A stretch of DNA of 64,000 nt from an uncultured Clostridia bacterium (GCA_947632195.1 CANROE010000001.1:1-64000); one strand, 5' to 3'. Positions 42,960 to 53,468 are shown, numbered from the stretch's first letter. Translations and numbers: made by a program. The notes: generated by a model not told the origin, from the sequence alone.

Positions 42960-42993
42960 AACTATTCGCAAAATGCAGCTTTTACGAATAGAT
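42960..42993. other. dif-like inverted repeat upstream of the recombinase
   Basis: CTATTCGCAAAA (42962-42973), centre TGCAGC (6 bases), TTTTACGAATAG (42980-42991): 12-base arms with one mismatch. Arm length and 6-base centre match Xer core sites, and location upstream of the recombinase matches difSL/xerS. A transcription factor operator is the alternative. Confidence 0.5.
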
Positions 42994-43192
42994 ATGGGAT
43001 ATTTTAACTGAAAACAGGCGTTTTTCGCTTGGGTTTCTATAAGAATATGATTTCCGACCGATCATGTGCCCGCCGAAAACGTTCAACCGACTGCACGGGC
43101 GCAGTTTGATGTGGCTTATGATCTGCGTGAAATTTCCGCGTGAAAATTCCGTAAATCGCGCAAAATCGGCTTACAAACGGCCTGACAACCGT

Positions 43193-43218
43193 AAAAACCC
43201 GCATTTCGCGGGTTTTTT
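43193..43218 (-). terminator. Terminator of the glycogen operon
   Basis: CCCGC and GCGGG form a stem with loop ATTTC; T runs on both sides. Downstream of the GH13 stop (43259) on the minus strand. Confidence 0.75.
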
Positions 43219-43222
43219 GCAG

Positions 43223-43258
43223 TATTATGTCAGACATAGTATCTATGTCAGACATAGT
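43223..43258. repeat. Two overlapping dispersed palindromes after the glycogen operon
   Basis: 43223-43241 (TATTATGTC-A-GACATAGTA) and 43240-43258 (TATCTATGTCAGACATAGT) fill the gap between the GH13 stop and the terminator. Confidence 0.8.
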
Positions 43259-45076
43259 TCAGGCTCTGCTTAACACGCCGAAACTCTGCGGCTTGATCAC
43301 AAATTTCTCGTTGTAGATCTCTCCGCTGAAAAATTCTTGCAGGCGCGTGGAGCACCGCACCGTATACTCGCTCTCCGAATGGTTGACAAAGATGTACGCC
43401 GTGCAAGTTTCGGACTTCCGCGCATACACGATACACGAATGATCCGCATAGAGTTCATAATAGTCGCCTTGACGGAAAGCGTCTTTCAATGCGCCGCTGC
43501 GCAGCTCGCCCAAGCGGCGGTAGAACAAGTTGAGTTCGGCGTCTGGATGTTCCCAATCGTAGCAGGCGCGGCAGAAGGGATCTGCAAAACCTTCCATGCC
43601 GTTTTCATCGCCGTAATAGATACAGGGAACGCCCGGCAGCGTAAATTGCAACACGGCGGCCATCTTCAAAAGCTCGCGGGCGCGCGCTTTCTTGCTCGGC
43701 GAAAGGTGGCTTGCCGCCATTTCATCCTTGGTGTTGCAGTTGTCTCCGCCCAGGACCGTGAGGATCCTTGCGGTATCGTGCGTGCCGAGAATGTTCATCA
43801 GGCTGTGCAGCGCCTCGGGCGGATAGTTATCGATCAGCATAAAGATCGTTTCGCGGAGCTGCTCGGTGCTGCCCGTTGTCAAAAAGGAAATGATCGCATT
43901 CTTCAACGGATAGTTCATCACGCTGTCGAGCTCAGCGCCTTGAAAATACTCCCGCCGCACATCGTAAGCGATCTTGTTGGAGGCGTCCTCCCAAACCTCG
44001 CCCAAAATGAGGGCGTCGGGGGCTTCTTCTTTGACGGCGCGTCTCAATTTCTTCAAAAAGAAGTCGGGGAGTTCGTCGGCAACGTCCAGTCGCCAACCGC
44101 CGATCCCGCAGCGGAGCCATGTTTTGAGCACGCCGTTCTCGCCGAGGATAAAATTCTGGTAGCCCTCGGAGCGTTCATTGACGGCAGGGAGGGTGCGGAT
44201 CCCCCACCAACAGTCGTATTGGTCGGGGAAGGGGTGAAAATTGTACCAATCCGAATAGGGGGAATCGGGAGATTGATATGCGCCGACGGTAGGGTATCTG
44301 CCATAGAGGTTGAAATAGCGGCTGTCTGCGCCCGTGTGGTTGAAAACGCCGTCCAAAATGAGCCTGATCCCCCTCTCTTTCGCCTCTTTTACGAGCGCCT
44401 CCAAGTCCCCCACCGTGCCGAGCAAATTGTCAATTTTGAGGTAGTCGCCCGTGTCGTAGCGGTGGTTGGAAAAGGCCTCGAAAATGGGGTTGAGATATAT
44501 GACGGTGACGCCGAGGTCTTTCAGATAGTCGAGCTTTTCGCGGATCCCGTTGAGATTTCCGCCGAAAAAGTCGTTGTTGAGAACTTGTCCGAAGGCGTTG
44601 GGGCGATAGTAGGGCTGTTCCCCCCACCGCCGCAGCAGTTTATTCTCCCCGATCTCGGGAATTTCCCCGCTCGTTGCAAAGCGGTCGGGAAAGATCTGAT
44701 ACATCACGCCGCCCTTGAACCAATCGGGCGTATGATAATCTTGCTCAAAGACGGTGATCTGCCACTCCCCTTCCGCGCCGATCTCCCCTCTCCGCAGCCT
44801 TCCGCAGCCGAAACGGCGGTCACCGAGGCGGAAATGATAGAAATACAGCCCGACCTCATGAAAACAGAGCGTCAAAGTAAAACCGTCCACGGTGCGCTGC
44901 ATGGGGATCTCCTCCTCGGGGGACCCGTCCCTGTGAAAAACAAACACACAAGATTCGGCGGAGAAGTGATCTTCTCCGCCTTTTTGGAGCCGTATATTCA
45001 GCGTTAAGTTTTTGCCGCAGGCGAATGCGCCGGTAAGGCTTTTACACGCCCTGTCTAAGGGATGAAAGTAAATCAT
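43259..45076 (-). CDS. GH13 alpha-amylase/neopullulanase-type glycosidase
   Basis: The 605-residue enzyme has an N-terminal beta domain (about 1-115) and a GH13 barrel with nucleophile Asp in GGWRLDVADE, acid/base Glu in LILGEVWED and Asp in NILGTHDTAR. The N-domain and YQIFPDRF motif are typical of neopullulanase or debranching subfamilies. No signal peptide, so it probably hydrolyses intracellular glycogen oligomers with GlgP. Last gene of the glg operon, one base from glgP. Confidence 0.88.
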   Translation of the reverse strand: MIYFHPLDRACKSLTGAFACGKNLTLNIRLQKGGEDHFSAESCVFVFHRDGSPEEEIPMQRTVDGFTLTLCFHEVGLYFYHFRLGDRRFGCGRLRRGEIGAEGEWQITVFEQDYHTPDWFKGGVMYQIFPDRFATSGEIPEIGENKLLRRWGEQPYYRPNAFGQVLNNDFFGGNLNGIREKLDYLKDLGVTVIYLNPIFEAFSNHRYDTGDYLKIDNLLGTVGDLEALVKEAKERGIRLILDGVFNHTGADSRYFNLYGRYPTVGAYQSPDSPYSDWYNFHPFPDQYDCWWGIRTLPAVNERSEGYQNFILGENGVLKTWLRCGIGGWRLDVADELPDFFLKKLRRAVKEEAPDALILGEVWEDASNKIAYDVRREYFQGAELDSVMNYPLKNAIISFLTTGSTEQLRETIFMLIDNYPPEALHSLMNILGTHDTARILTVLGGDNCNTKDEMAASHLSPSKKARARELLKMAAVLQFTLPGVPCIYYGDENGMEGFADPFCRACYDWEHPDAELNLFYRRLGELRSGALKDAFRQGDYYELYADHSCIVYARKSETCTAYIFVNHSESEYTVRCSTRLQEFFSGEIYNEKFVIKPQSFGVLSRA

Positions 45077-45077
45077 T

Positions 45078-47504
45078 TTACTTTTTGAGCGACTTTAAGT
45101 TCCAGATGTTGTTCGCATAGTCCCGAATACTACGGTCTGCCGCAAAATATCCCGCTGCGGCAATGTTGTTTAGGGACTTTCTGTTCCAATCAAGCTTGTT
45201 ATTTTTGTAGAGCTCGGACATCACGCCCTGTGTCTTTGAATAGGACTCATAATCGGCAAGACACATGTAGGGGTCCGCCACCGGAGAACGGCGCAAGAGA
45301 TAGTTTGCGATCTCCGCAAACGAGCAGCCGTTGAACCCGACGATGAGCGACTCGATGACGCGGCGCATTCCGGGATCCTGGTTGTAATAGGCGCTCGAAT
45401 TGTAGCCTCTGCGCCAGATCTCGTCCACTTCCTCCGACTTCAAGCCGAAAATATAGATGTTTTCGCCGCCGACCCGCTCCGCCATTTCCACGTTTGCGCC
45501 GTCGAGCGTGCCGATCGTGAGCGCGCCGTTGATCATGAACTTCATGTTGCCCGTGCCGCTCGCCTCTTTCCCCGCAAGAGAGATCTGTTCGGAGATCTCG
45601 GAGGCGGGCATGAGTTTTTCGCTCATCGTGACGTTGTAGTTTTCGAGATAGACGACGTTGAGCTTTTTGTTGACGGCGGGATTTTTGCGGATGTCCTCGG
45701 AGAGGAAACAGATGAGTTTCATGATCTGTTTCGCCATGTCGTAACCCGCCGCCGCCTTTGCGCCGAAGATGTACGTCTTGGGCACGAATTCCATGTTGGG
45801 GTTTTCGCGCAGAGCGTTATATTCCGCAATGATGTGCAGCGCGTTCAGAAGTTGCCGCTTATACTCGTGCATACGCTTTGCCTGCACGTCAAAGATGGTA
45901 TCGGGGTCGAGTTCAAAGCCCTGGTATTTCTTGGCATATTCGGCAAGCTGCACTTTTTTGATATGTTTGATCTCGTCGAGCCGTTTGAGAACGCTCTCGT
46001 CATTTTCAAACTTTTTGAATTCAGCGAGTTTCGACGCGTCCTTGGCGTATCCCTCGCCGATACAGTCGTTGAGCAGCGCGCAGAGTTCGGGGTTGGACTG
46101 GTTGAGCCAACGCCTGTGCGCAATGCCGTTGGTGACATTGCCGAATTTTTCGGGCGAATAGTCGTAAAAATCGCGGAAAATGCTCTCCTTGATAATGCGG
46201 CTGTGCAGTTCGGACACGCCGTTGACGCTGTGCGAACCGACGATACAGAGATTCGCCATCCGCACCACGTTGTGCGAGAGAACGGACATACGGGAGATCT
46301 TGTTCCAATCGCCGGGATAGCGTTTCCAAAGGTCCTCGCAGAAACGGCGGTTGATCTCTTTGAGAATGCAATAAATACGCGGGAGACGGCGGGCGATCAA
46401 ATCTTCCGCCCATGTTTCCAGCGCTTCCGCCATGACCGTATGGTTGGTGTAGGCGCAGGTCGCCGTGGTGATGTTCCACGCGCTCTCCCAATCGAAGTAG
46501 TTGTCGTCCACCAAAATGCGCATGAGCTCGGGAATGGCGAGCGCAGGGTGGGTGTCGTTGATGTGGATGGCCGCCATTTCGGGCAGAAGAGACAACGACC
46601 CGTATCTGCGCTTGTGGTCGGAGACGATACATTGAAGGGAGGCCGAGACGAGGAAATACTGCTGTTTCAAGCGGAGCGACTTGCCCTCGTTGTGGTTGTC
46701 GGAGGGATAGAGCACTTTGGAGATGAGCTCCGCTTCGCTGTCGTCGCGCATTACGGCGTCGTAATTGCCCTGCGAGAAGAGCATCATATCGAAGTTCTGC
46801 ACCGCACGGGAGCGCCAGAGGCGCAGCACGCTGACTGCCTCGGAATTATAGCCCGAAACCATCATGTCGTAGGCGACCGCCTCGATCTCTTTCGCGTTGC
46901 GGTAGATGGTCTCCATGCCGTGGTCCGTCCACTTCTCCTCGATCTCCCCGTCGAAACGCACGATAAATTGCTTGTCGCTGCGCTGGGTGAGCCAGCATTC
47001 GCCGCCCGGGAGCCACACATCGGGAAGTTCAATCTGCCAGCCGTCCACGATCTTCTGTTTGAAAAGACCGTATTGGTAGCAGATGGAAAAGCCCATGGCG
47101 GGATAGTCCTGCGTGGCGAGGCCGTCGAGGAAACAGGCGGCGAGCCGTCCGAGTCCCCCATTGCCGAGCCCTGCGTCCGGCTCCTCTTCATAGAGTTCTT
47201 CCAAGGTGACATGATAGGGTTTCAAAGCGTCCTCTACGGCGCGCTTGATCCCGAGATTGTAGATGCTGTTTTTGAGGGAGCGCCCCATCAGGAATTCCAT
47301 GCAGAGATAATAAACTCTCTTCGCTTTGGCGCTCTTTGTCTTGATATGGAATTTCTGCCGTTTTTCGAGCATGATGTCTCTCACGCTCATGACGACGGCT
47401 TTATAGAGCTGTTCCCTGCTCGCCTCGGCGGGAATGACGCCGAAATAGCGGGACAGCTTTCCGCTGATCAACTGTTGTGCTTCCTGGCCTGTTAATTTAC
47501 TCAT
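45078..47504 (-). CDS. glgP: Glycogen/starch phosphorylase
   Basis: The 808-residue GT35 enzyme releases glucose 1-phosphate from glycogen. The PLP lysine lies in EASGTGNMKFMINGAL (near residue 650), with GLGNGGLGRLAACF near 113-126 and HEYKRQLLN near 545. Full length. It lies 26 bases after glgA. Confidence 0.96.
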   Translation of the reverse strand: MSKLTGQEAQQLISGKLSRYFGVIPAEASREQLYKAVVMSVRDIMLEKRQKFHIKTKSAKAKRVYYLCMEFLMGRSLKNSIYNLGIKRAVEDALKPYHVTLEELYEEEPDAGLGNGGLGRLAACFLDGLATQDYPAMGFSICYQYGLFKQKIVDGWQIELPDVWLPGGECWLTQRSDKQFIVRFDGEIEEKWTDHGMETIYRNAKEIEAVAYDMMVSGYNSEAVSVLRLWRSRAVQNFDMMLFSQGNYDAVMRDDSEAELISKVLYPSDNHNEGKSLRLKQQYFLVSASLQCIVSDHKRRYGSLSLLPEMAAIHINDTHPALAIPELMRILVDDNYFDWESAWNITTATCAYTNHTVMAEALETWAEDLIARRLPRIYCILKEINRRFCEDLWKRYPGDWNKISRMSVLSHNVVRMANLCIVGSHSVNGVSELHSRIIKESIFRDFYDYSPEKFGNVTNGIAHRRWLNQSNPELCALLNDCIGEGYAKDASKLAEFKKFENDESVLKRLDEIKHIKKVQLAEYAKKYQGFELDPDTIFDVQAKRMHEYKRQLLNALHIIAEYNALRENPNMEFVPKTYIFGAKAAAGYDMAKQIMKLICFLSEDIRKNPAVNKKLNVVYLENYNVTMSEKLMPASEISEQISLAGKEASGTGNMKFMINGALTIGTLDGANVEMAERVGGENIYIFGLKSEEVDEIWRRGYNSSAYYNQDPGMRRVIESLIVGFNGCSFAEIANYLLRRSPVADPYMCLADYESYSKTQGVMSELYKNNKLDWNRKSLNNIAAAGYFAADRSIRDYANNIWNLKSLKK

Positions 47505-47530
47505 AGTTTACGATTTTACTCCGAAGAAAA

Positions 47531-49054
47531 TTATTTCAGAACACTTTCATACAACTCTTCATAGGACTGCGCAGACTTGCTCCAACTGAAATCGGTCGTC
47601 ATCGCCTTTTTGACGAGCGCCGCCCACTCTTCCTTATTCTTATATACGGCGAGCGCCTCGTTGATGACATAGAGCATATCATAGGCATTATAGTCGTGGA
47701 AGGTAAATCCGTTGCCGCCCGCGCCGTAAGGGGTAATGCTGTCGCGCAGGCCCCCCGTCTCTCTGACGATGGCGACGGTGCCGTAGCGGGACGCGATCAT
47801 CTGCGAAAGGCCGCAGGGTTCGCTCTTGCTCGGCATGAGGAAGAGGTCCGCACCCGAATAGATCTTGCGCGAGAGATCGGAATTGAAGGAGATGACAGAG
47901 ACGACCTTGCCGGGATACCTTCTTGCGAGGTCGGCAAAGTAATTCTCATAGGCAGAATCCCCCGTGCCGAGCAGAATAAACTGCATATCCTGCCTGAGCG
48001 CCTGTTCGATGACTTCCTGCACGAGATCGAGCCCCTTGTGGGAGACGAGGCGGGAGATCATCGCCATGATGGGCGTATCGGGCTTTACGGGAAGATTGAG
48101 CATCCGCTGCAATTCCTCCTTGCACACTGCCTTGGGGGCGAGATCGTCGGCGGTATAATTTGCAAAGAGCGCCTTATCCGTCGCGGGATCGTAGTAATCG
48201 GGATCGATCCCGTTGAGAATGCCGCAGAGTTTGAACTCGTTGCGGCGCACGATCGCGTCCAGCCCATGCGCGTAGTAAGGGTCCTTGATCTCCCCCGCGT
48301 AGGTGGGCGAGACCGTGGAAAATTTCTCGCAGCACTCGATCGCACCCTTCATCAGGTTGATGCAGCGGTCGTATTCCACGAGATATTGGTAGTGATAGGA
48401 GATCCCGAAGAGATCTTCGAGGATATCGAGGGAATATTTGCCCTGATACTCGATGTTGTGGATGGTAAACACGGCGCGGATGAACTGGTACTCGGGACGG
48501 AAACAGTAGATCGTCTTTAAGTAGAGCGCCGCGAGCGCCGCCTGCCAATCGTGGCAGTGCATCACGTCGGGATAGAAACCGATAAAGCCGAGGATCTCCA
48601 TCACGCTGCGGCAGAAGAAGGCGAACCGCTCGCCGTCGTCATAGTAGCCGTAGCAACCGGGCCGCTTGAAGTAGTATTCGTTATCCACAAAGTAGAAGGT
48701 GACGTTGTCCTTCACATACTCGAAGATCCCGCAATATTGGTTGCGCCAGCTGAGCGGCACAAAGATGTTCCCGATAAAGCGGAATTCCTTGCGGTACTCC
48801 TTTCTTACGTCTTGGTAGAGCGGGAGAATGACGCGCACGTCATAGCGATCGTTTCTCGCCAGCGCCTTTGAAAGAGAGCCGACCACCTCCGCAAGTCCGC
48901 CCGTTGCAATGAAGGGAGCGGCTTCCGAGGCGACAAAGAGGATCTTCCGCTTTGCCTCTACCAGGATGTCGGCGGGTACGGGTTCGGGCTTTTTCTCCTC
49001 AGCCAACGGCACCGCTTCCACCGCCTTTTTCGTAGTTTTTTTCGTTGTTGCCAT
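47531..49054 (-). CDS. glgA: Glycogen synthase (ADP-glucose)
   Basis: The 507-residue GT5 enzyme extends glycogen from ADP-glucose. The start region carries a Lys/Glu/Pro-rich extension of about 35 residues before KILFVASEAAPFIATGGLAEVVG. The motif usually written KTGGL is ATGGL here, so the usual lysine is absent, as in some other clostridial GlgA proteins. The C-terminal donor site MPSKSEPCGLSQMIASRYG is intact. ATG 49054 has GGGGGA eight bases before; an upstream in-frame ATG (49069) is less well placed. Confidence 0.92.
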   Translation of the reverse strand: MATTKKTTKKAVEAVPLAEEKKPEPVPADILVEAKRKILFVASEAAPFIATGGLAEVVGSLSKALARNDRYDVRVILPLYQDVRKEYRKEFRFIGNIFVPLSWRNQYCGIFEYVKDNVTFYFVDNEYYFKRPGCYGYYDDGERFAFFCRSVMEILGFIGFYPDVMHCHDWQAALAALYLKTIYCFRPEYQFIRAVFTIHNIEYQGKYSLDILEDLFGISYHYQYLVEYDRCINLMKGAIECCEKFSTVSPTYAGEIKDPYYAHGLDAIVRRNEFKLCGILNGIDPDYYDPATDKALFANYTADDLAPKAVCKEELQRMLNLPVKPDTPIMAMISRLVSHKGLDLVQEVIEQALRQDMQFILLGTGDSAYENYFADLARRYPGKVVSVISFNSDLSRKIYSGADLFLMPSKSEPCGLSQMIASRYGTVAIVRETGGLRDSITPYGAGGNGFTFHDYNAYDMLYVINEALAVYKNKEEWAALVKKAMTTDFSWSKSAQSYEELYESVLK

Positions 49055-49135
49055 AATGTTTCCCCCCATTTTATTATTTTTTTTCCGAAAATTTTGTTCC
49101 CGCGCCCGCAGTCCCGCAGCGCGGGCAGACGCGCG

Positions 49136-50251
49136 TTACAGCATTCTCCCCTTTCCGACAAAGTACGGGAGCGCCTCGCAGCCCGCAAGGTGGCGGCGGT
49201 CGCGGATGACGACGTTTTTATCCGTGATCACGCATTCGAGCGACGCGCCGTCCTCGATGACGGTGTCCTGCATGATGACGGAATTTTTGACGACGCTCCC
49301 CTTTCCGACCTTTACGCCTCGGAAGAGAATGGAGTTCTCCACCCTGCCCTCGATGATACAGCCGTCCGAAATGAGAGAGTTTTTCACGACCGCGCCGTCA
49401 TAGTACTTGGAAGGCGCGGAATCACGAACTTTCGTATAGATGTCGCGCGCGCCGAAGAGTTCGTCCCGCACTTCCTTTTTGAGCTGCTCCATGCTGTGCT
49501 TGTAGTACTTTTGCAGGGAGGAGATCCCCGCATAGTAGCCCTTGAACTTGTAGCCGAAAATGCGGAGACTGTCCACATTCTTGGCGAGGATGTCCCTTCC
49601 GAAACTCGAAAATCCCCTCTGCACGGCGTTCTGGATGGTGTCGATGAGGTATTCCCTCCGCATCACCATGACGTTGACATAGAGATTGAATTTTCCCTTT
49701 CCGTTGACGTCGGGGTTGATTTTGAGCCCCTTGATACGGCCGTTTTCGTCCGGTTCGAGAGTGATATAGTAGGAAGATTCGACGCTCTCCTCCTCGTGAT
49801 AGACCATCGTGATATCCGCCTGGTTGCGCTCGTGGAAACGCACGATGTCGCCGATGTCCATGCGGGCGACGCCGTCGCAGTCGGAGATGACGACATAGTC
49901 CTCCTTTCTGTGGTTGAGGAACCCCGTAATGCTCATGAGCGCTTCGAGGCGGGTCGTATAGGGTTTATCCGTCTCGTTGGAATAGGGCGGAAGCAGAATA
50001 ATACCGCCGTCCTTTCTCGCGAGGTCCCAATCTTTGCCGCTGCCGAGATGGTCGATGAGCGATTGATAGTTGTTTTTGGTGACGATCCCCACCGTCGTGA
50101 TCCCCGAGTTCACCATATTCGAGAGCGCGAAGTCGATGAGGCGGTACCTTCCCACAAAGGGAATGGACGCCATCGTCCTGTGCTTGGAGAGCTCCGGAAT
50201 ATTTTCGTCATGAATGTTGGAAAAGATAACGCCTACCGTAGAATGTGCCAT
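49136..50251 (-). CDS. glgD: Glucose-1-phosphate adenylyltransferase subunit GlgD
   Basis: The 371-residue GlgC paralogue has VGRYRLIDFALSNMVNSGI but lacks the GGxGxRL nucleotide motif at its N-terminus, as is usual for the non-catalytic GlgD subunit of Firmicutes; a left-handed beta-helix (about 285-365) closes it. It forms heterotetramers with GlgC. ATG 50251 (GGGGGAAT upstream) is chosen; longer frames run back into glgC. Confidence 0.93.
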   Translation of the reverse strand: MAHSTVGVIFSNIHDENIPELSKHRTMASIPFVGRYRLIDFALSNMVNSGITTVGIVTKNNYQSLIDHLGSGKDWDLARKDGGIILLPPYSNETDKPYTTRLEALMSITGFLNHRKEDYVVISDCDGVARMDIGDIVRFHERNQADITMVYHEEESVESSYYITLEPDENGRIKGLKINPDVNGKGKFNLYVNVMVMRREYLIDTIQNAVQRGFSSFGRDILAKNVDSLRIFGYKFKGYYAGISSLQKYYKHSMEQLKKEVRDELFGARDIYTKVRDSAPSKYYDGAVVKNSLISDGCIIEGRVENSILFRGVKVGKGSVVKNSVIMQDTVIEDGASLECVITDKNVVIRDRRHLAGCEALPYFVGKGRML

Positions 50252-50255
50252 CTCT

Positions 50256-51452
50256 TTATTCCCCCTTGTAATCCTTGTCGAGGATCTTGCCCGCCTCGAC
50301 CTTTGCGCCCGCGCCGATGGTGATATTCCTGCCGAGCACGGAAATGCCCGCCGCCGTACTCTTATCTTCGCCGACGGCAGCGCCCTCCTCCACAACGACG
50401 TTTTCATCGATGATGGAGTAATTGACAGACGCATTCTTTCTGATGACCGTCCCCGCCATGATGACGCTGTCCTTTACGACCGCGCCCTCCTCCACAACGA
50501 CGTTGCTCGAAAGAATGGAGTGTTCCACCGTCCCTTCGATCTCGCAGCCGAGCGCGATCATGGAGTTTTCCACCTTCCCCGTTTCTCCCACATATTCGGG
50601 CGGCGCAAGCGGGTTGCGGGAATGGATCTTCCAATCGGAATCCCCCACGTCGAACGCGGGTTCCTCGCCGAGAAGGTCCATGTTCGATTCCCAGAGCGAG
50701 GAGATCGTGCCGACATCTTTCCAATATCCCTTAAAGCGGTAGGAGAACATCTTCTCGCCCGCGTGGAGCATGTTGGGCAAAATGTTTTTGCCGAAATCTT
50801 TCTCGCTGTCAGGGTCGCGGTCGTCCTCTTCGAGGTATTTATAGAGTTTTTCCGCCGTGAAGATATAGATGCCCATGGAGGCAAGATTGCTCTTGGGCGC
50901 CTTGGGTTTTTCCTCAAACTCGTAGATGGAGCCGTCGGGGTTGGTGTTGAGAATGCCGAAACGGGACGCCTCCTTCATCGGCACCTCGATGGCGGCGATC
51001 GTGCAGTCCGCTCCCGTGCGGATATGCGCCCGCAGCATTTCGGCGTAGTTCATCTTGTAGATGTGGTCGCCCGAAAGAATGAGCACATAGTCGGGGTTGT
51101 ACTGTTTCATGAAACTGCTGTTCTGGTAGATGGCGTTCGCCGTGCCCTCGTACCAGGAAGATTTCTTCTTCGCCTGGTAGGGCGAGAGGATGTGTACGCC
51201 GCCGAAACTGCGGTCGAGATCCCACGGCTGGCCGTTCCCGATATACTCGTTGAGTTCGAGCGGCTCATACTGCGTCAGCACGCCGACGGTATCGATGCCC
51301 GAATTGATGCAGTTGCTCAGGGGAAAGTCGATGATACGGTACTTCGCGCCGAATGCAACCGCAGGTTTTGCGATGTTGTTTGTGAGAGCGTACAGTCTCG
51401 AACCCTGTCCGCCCGCGAGCAACATCGCGACGCATTCCTTTTTTCTTTGCAT
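50256..51452 (-). CDS. glgC: Glucose-1-phosphate adenylyltransferase catalytic subunit
   Basis: The 398-residue enzyme makes ADP-glucose from ATP and glucose 1-phosphate. [15 protein letters not shown] (about 9-23), [24 protein letters not shown] and the beta-helix C-terminus are present. ATG 51452 is chosen because [15 protein letters not shown] is the canonical start; GGGAG lies 12 bases before. Confidence 0.95.
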   Translation of the reverse strand: MQRKKECVAMLLAGGQGSRLYALTNNIAKPAVAFGAKYRIIDFPLSNCINSGIDTVGVLTQYEPLELNEYIGNGQPWDLDRSFGGVHILSPYQAKKKSSWYEGTANAIYQNSSFMKQYNPDYVLILSGDHIYKMNYAEMLRAHIRTGADCTIAAIEVPMKEASRFGILNTNPDGSIYEFEEKPKAPKSNLASMGIYIFTAEKLYKYLEEDDRDPDSEKDFGKNILPNMLHAGEKMFSYRFKGYWKDVGTISSLWESNMDLLGEEPAFDVGDSDWKIHSRNPLAPPEYVGETGKVENSMIALGCEIEGTVEHSILSSNVVVEEGAVVKDSVIMAGTVIRKNASVNYSIIDENVVVEEGAAVGEDKSTAAGISVLGRNITIGAGAKVEAGKILDKDYKGE

Positions 51453-51490
51453 AATCTTTATATCTCCCGTTATGTATTCACGTTTAGCGT

Positions 51491-53398
51491 TCAATTTTCG
51501 TCCGTCTTTTCAAGGTAGAGGCAGGTAAAGCGGGGCATCGGCAGGCGGAGAGAATACCGTTTCCCGTGGCTGGGTTTTTTGACCGCCGCAAAGATCCTCT
51601 TCTTGCCGAGCCGCCCGAACCCGCCGTATTTCACGTCGTCCGTGTTCAAAAGCACGCGATATTTGCCCTTTTGGTTGACGCCGAGGAGATAATCATCCGC
51701 GTCCGCTCCCGAAAAGCTGACAACGGCGATCACTTCCCTCCCCTTTCTGTCCCTGCGGATAAAGGAGACGATGTTGCGGTCCGCGTCGTCCGGCGCGAGC
51801 CATTCAAAGCCGTCCCAGCTGTCCTCCACCTCAAAGAAGGGCGGCGTGTCTTTATAAAATTCGTTGAGCTCCTTGACGAACGTGGAGAGCTGCGCGTGCA
51901 TGGCGTAGTTGTCGCGCAGGAAGAATTCAAGTCCTTCGCGGTAGTTCCACTCCTTGAACTGCCCGAACTCATAGCCCATGAAATTGAGCTTTTTGCCGGG
52001 GTGCGCCATCTGGTAGGCGAGGAAGGAGCGCACGCCCGCGAACTTTTCCTCATAGCTGCCCGGCATCTTATTGATCAGAGAGCATTTGCCGTAGACCACT
52101 TCGTCGTGCGAAATGGGGAGCACATAATTCTCCGAAAAGGCGTACATCATGGAGAAGGTGAGCTTGTTGTGGTTGTTCATGCGGAAATACGGGTTGAGGG
52201 TGAGATAGGAGAGCATATCGTTCATCCAGCCCATATTCCACTTATAGTTGAACCCGAGCCCGCCCACGGAGGCAGGTTTTGTCACGAGCCCCCACGCCGT
52301 GGACTCTTCGGCGATCATGAGAACGTGCGGGAACCGCAAAAATACCGTTTCGTTGAGCCGCCGCAAAAAGGCGATCGCTTCGAGATTTTTGTTCTCGCCA
52401 TAGATATTCGGCACCCATTCGCCGGGGCGCTTGTCATAGTCGAGATAGAGCATGGAGGCGACGGCGTCCACGCGGATCCCGTCGATGTGGAACTTGTCGA
52501 AGAAGAGACATGCGCTCGAAATGAGGAAAGAGATGACTTCGTTCCTGCCGTAGTCGAAGCGGCGGGTCCCCCAGCTCTTGTGCTCCATTCTGTCCCATTG
52601 GCTGCTCTCATAGAGAGGCTGTCCGTCGAATTCATACAGCCCGTGGGCGTCTTTGGGGAAATGCGCGGGCACCCAATCGAGAATGACGCCGATCCCCGCC
52701 TTGTGGAACTCGTCGACGAGGCGCATGAAGTCCTTTGGCGTTCCGAGGCGGGAAGTGACCGCAAAATAGCCCGTCACCTGATACCCCCAGCTGCCGTCGT
52801 AGGGATATTCCGTCACGGGCATAAATTCAACATGCGTGTAGCCCATCTCCTTGACATAGGAGACAAGCTCGCGCGAAAGGTCGAGATAGGAATAGTAATT
52901 TCCGTCGGGATATTTTTTCCACGAGAGCAGATTGACCTCGTAGATGTTCATGGGCGAAGAAAAGACGTTGCGCTTGTACAGCTCTTTCAGGTAGGCGCCG
53001 TCCCCCCATTTATACCCGTCCAGATCGTACGCTTTGCTTGCGTTGGCGGGCGGGGTCTCCGTATGGAAACCGACGGGATCCGCTTTCATGAGCTTTCTTC
53101 CGTCCTGCGCAACGATACAATATTTATATGCGTCGTACTCCCGCACGCCGGGGACGAACAGCTCGAAACTCTCGCCGTCCACCATGGGTTCCATGACGTT
53201 TGCGTCCTCGTTCCAGCCGTTGAAATCTCCCACGACAGAAACCTGTTTTGCATGCGGCGCCCAAACGCGGAAGAGATAGCCGCTTTGCCCGTCCTTGGTC
53301 TTGGGGCGTGCGCCGAAGATCTCATAGATCCTGTCGTTTTTTCCGTGATGAAAGAGATAGAGCGGAAAATCCGTCTCCTTCTGAATTTTTTCCGCCAT
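51491..53398 (-). CDS. glgB: 1,4-alpha-glucan branching enzyme
   Basis: The 635-residue GH13 enzyme makes alpha-1,6 branches. It has a CBM48 domain (about 25-115) and a barrel with [17 protein letters not shown] (nucleophile Asp), a MIAEESTAW segment (Glu) and [12 protein letters not shown]. First gene of the six-gene glycogen operon, behind AAGGGGGAA and the promoter at 53440-53468. Confidence 0.95.
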   Translation of the reverse strand: MAEKIQKETDFPLYLFHHGKNDRIYEIFGARPKTKDGQSGYLFRVWAPHAKQVSVVGDFNGWNEDANVMEPMVDGESFELFVPGVREYDAYKYCIVAQDGRKLMKADPVGFHTETPPANASKAYDLDGYKWGDGAYLKELYKRNVFSSPMNIYEVNLLSWKKYPDGNYYSYLDLSRELVSYVKEMGYTHVEFMPVTEYPYDGSWGYQVTGYFAVTSRLGTPKDFMRLVDEFHKAGIGVILDWVPAHFPKDAHGLYEFDGQPLYESSQWDRMEHKSWGTRRFDYGRNEVISFLISSACLFFDKFHIDGIRVDAVASMLYLDYDKRPGEWVPNIYGENKNLEAIAFLRRLNETVFLRFPHVLMIAEESTAWGLVTKPASVGGLGFNYKWNMGWMNDMLSYLTLNPYFRMNNHNKLTFSMMYAFSENYVLPISHDEVVYGKCSLINKMPGSYEEKFAGVRSFLAYQMAHPGKKLNFMGYEFGQFKEWNYREGLEFFLRDNYAMHAQLSTFVKELNEFYKDTPPFFEVEDSWDGFEWLAPDDADRNIVSFIRRDRKGREVIAVVSFSGADADDYLLGVNQKGKYRVLLNTDDVKYGGFGRLGKKRIFAAVKKPSHGKRYSLRLPMPRFTCLYLEKTDEN

Positions 53399-53439
53399 AG
53401 CGCTGTTCCCCCTTGGCTCTTCGGTTTTTCTGCTCTTTT

Positions 53440-53468
53440 ATTATACTATATATTTTGGCAGGTTTCAA
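53440..53468 (-). promoter_or_regulatory. Vegetative promoter of the glycogen operon
   Basis: On the minus strand TTGAAA (53468-53463), 17-base spacer, TATAAT (53445-53440). It drives about 10 kb. Confidence 0.75.

Noticed and set aside
43064-43273. Small plus-strand frame between the recombinase and glycogen genes
   Set aside because: Runs through a terminator and the double palindrome, lacks a ribosome site and has no family features.
43337-45007. Long plus-strand frame opposite the GH13 gene
   Set aside because: Shadow of a confidently identified enzyme gene; composition not protein-like.
45834-47495. Long plus-strand frame opposite glgP
   Set aside because: Shadow frame of glgP; no motif or start signal.
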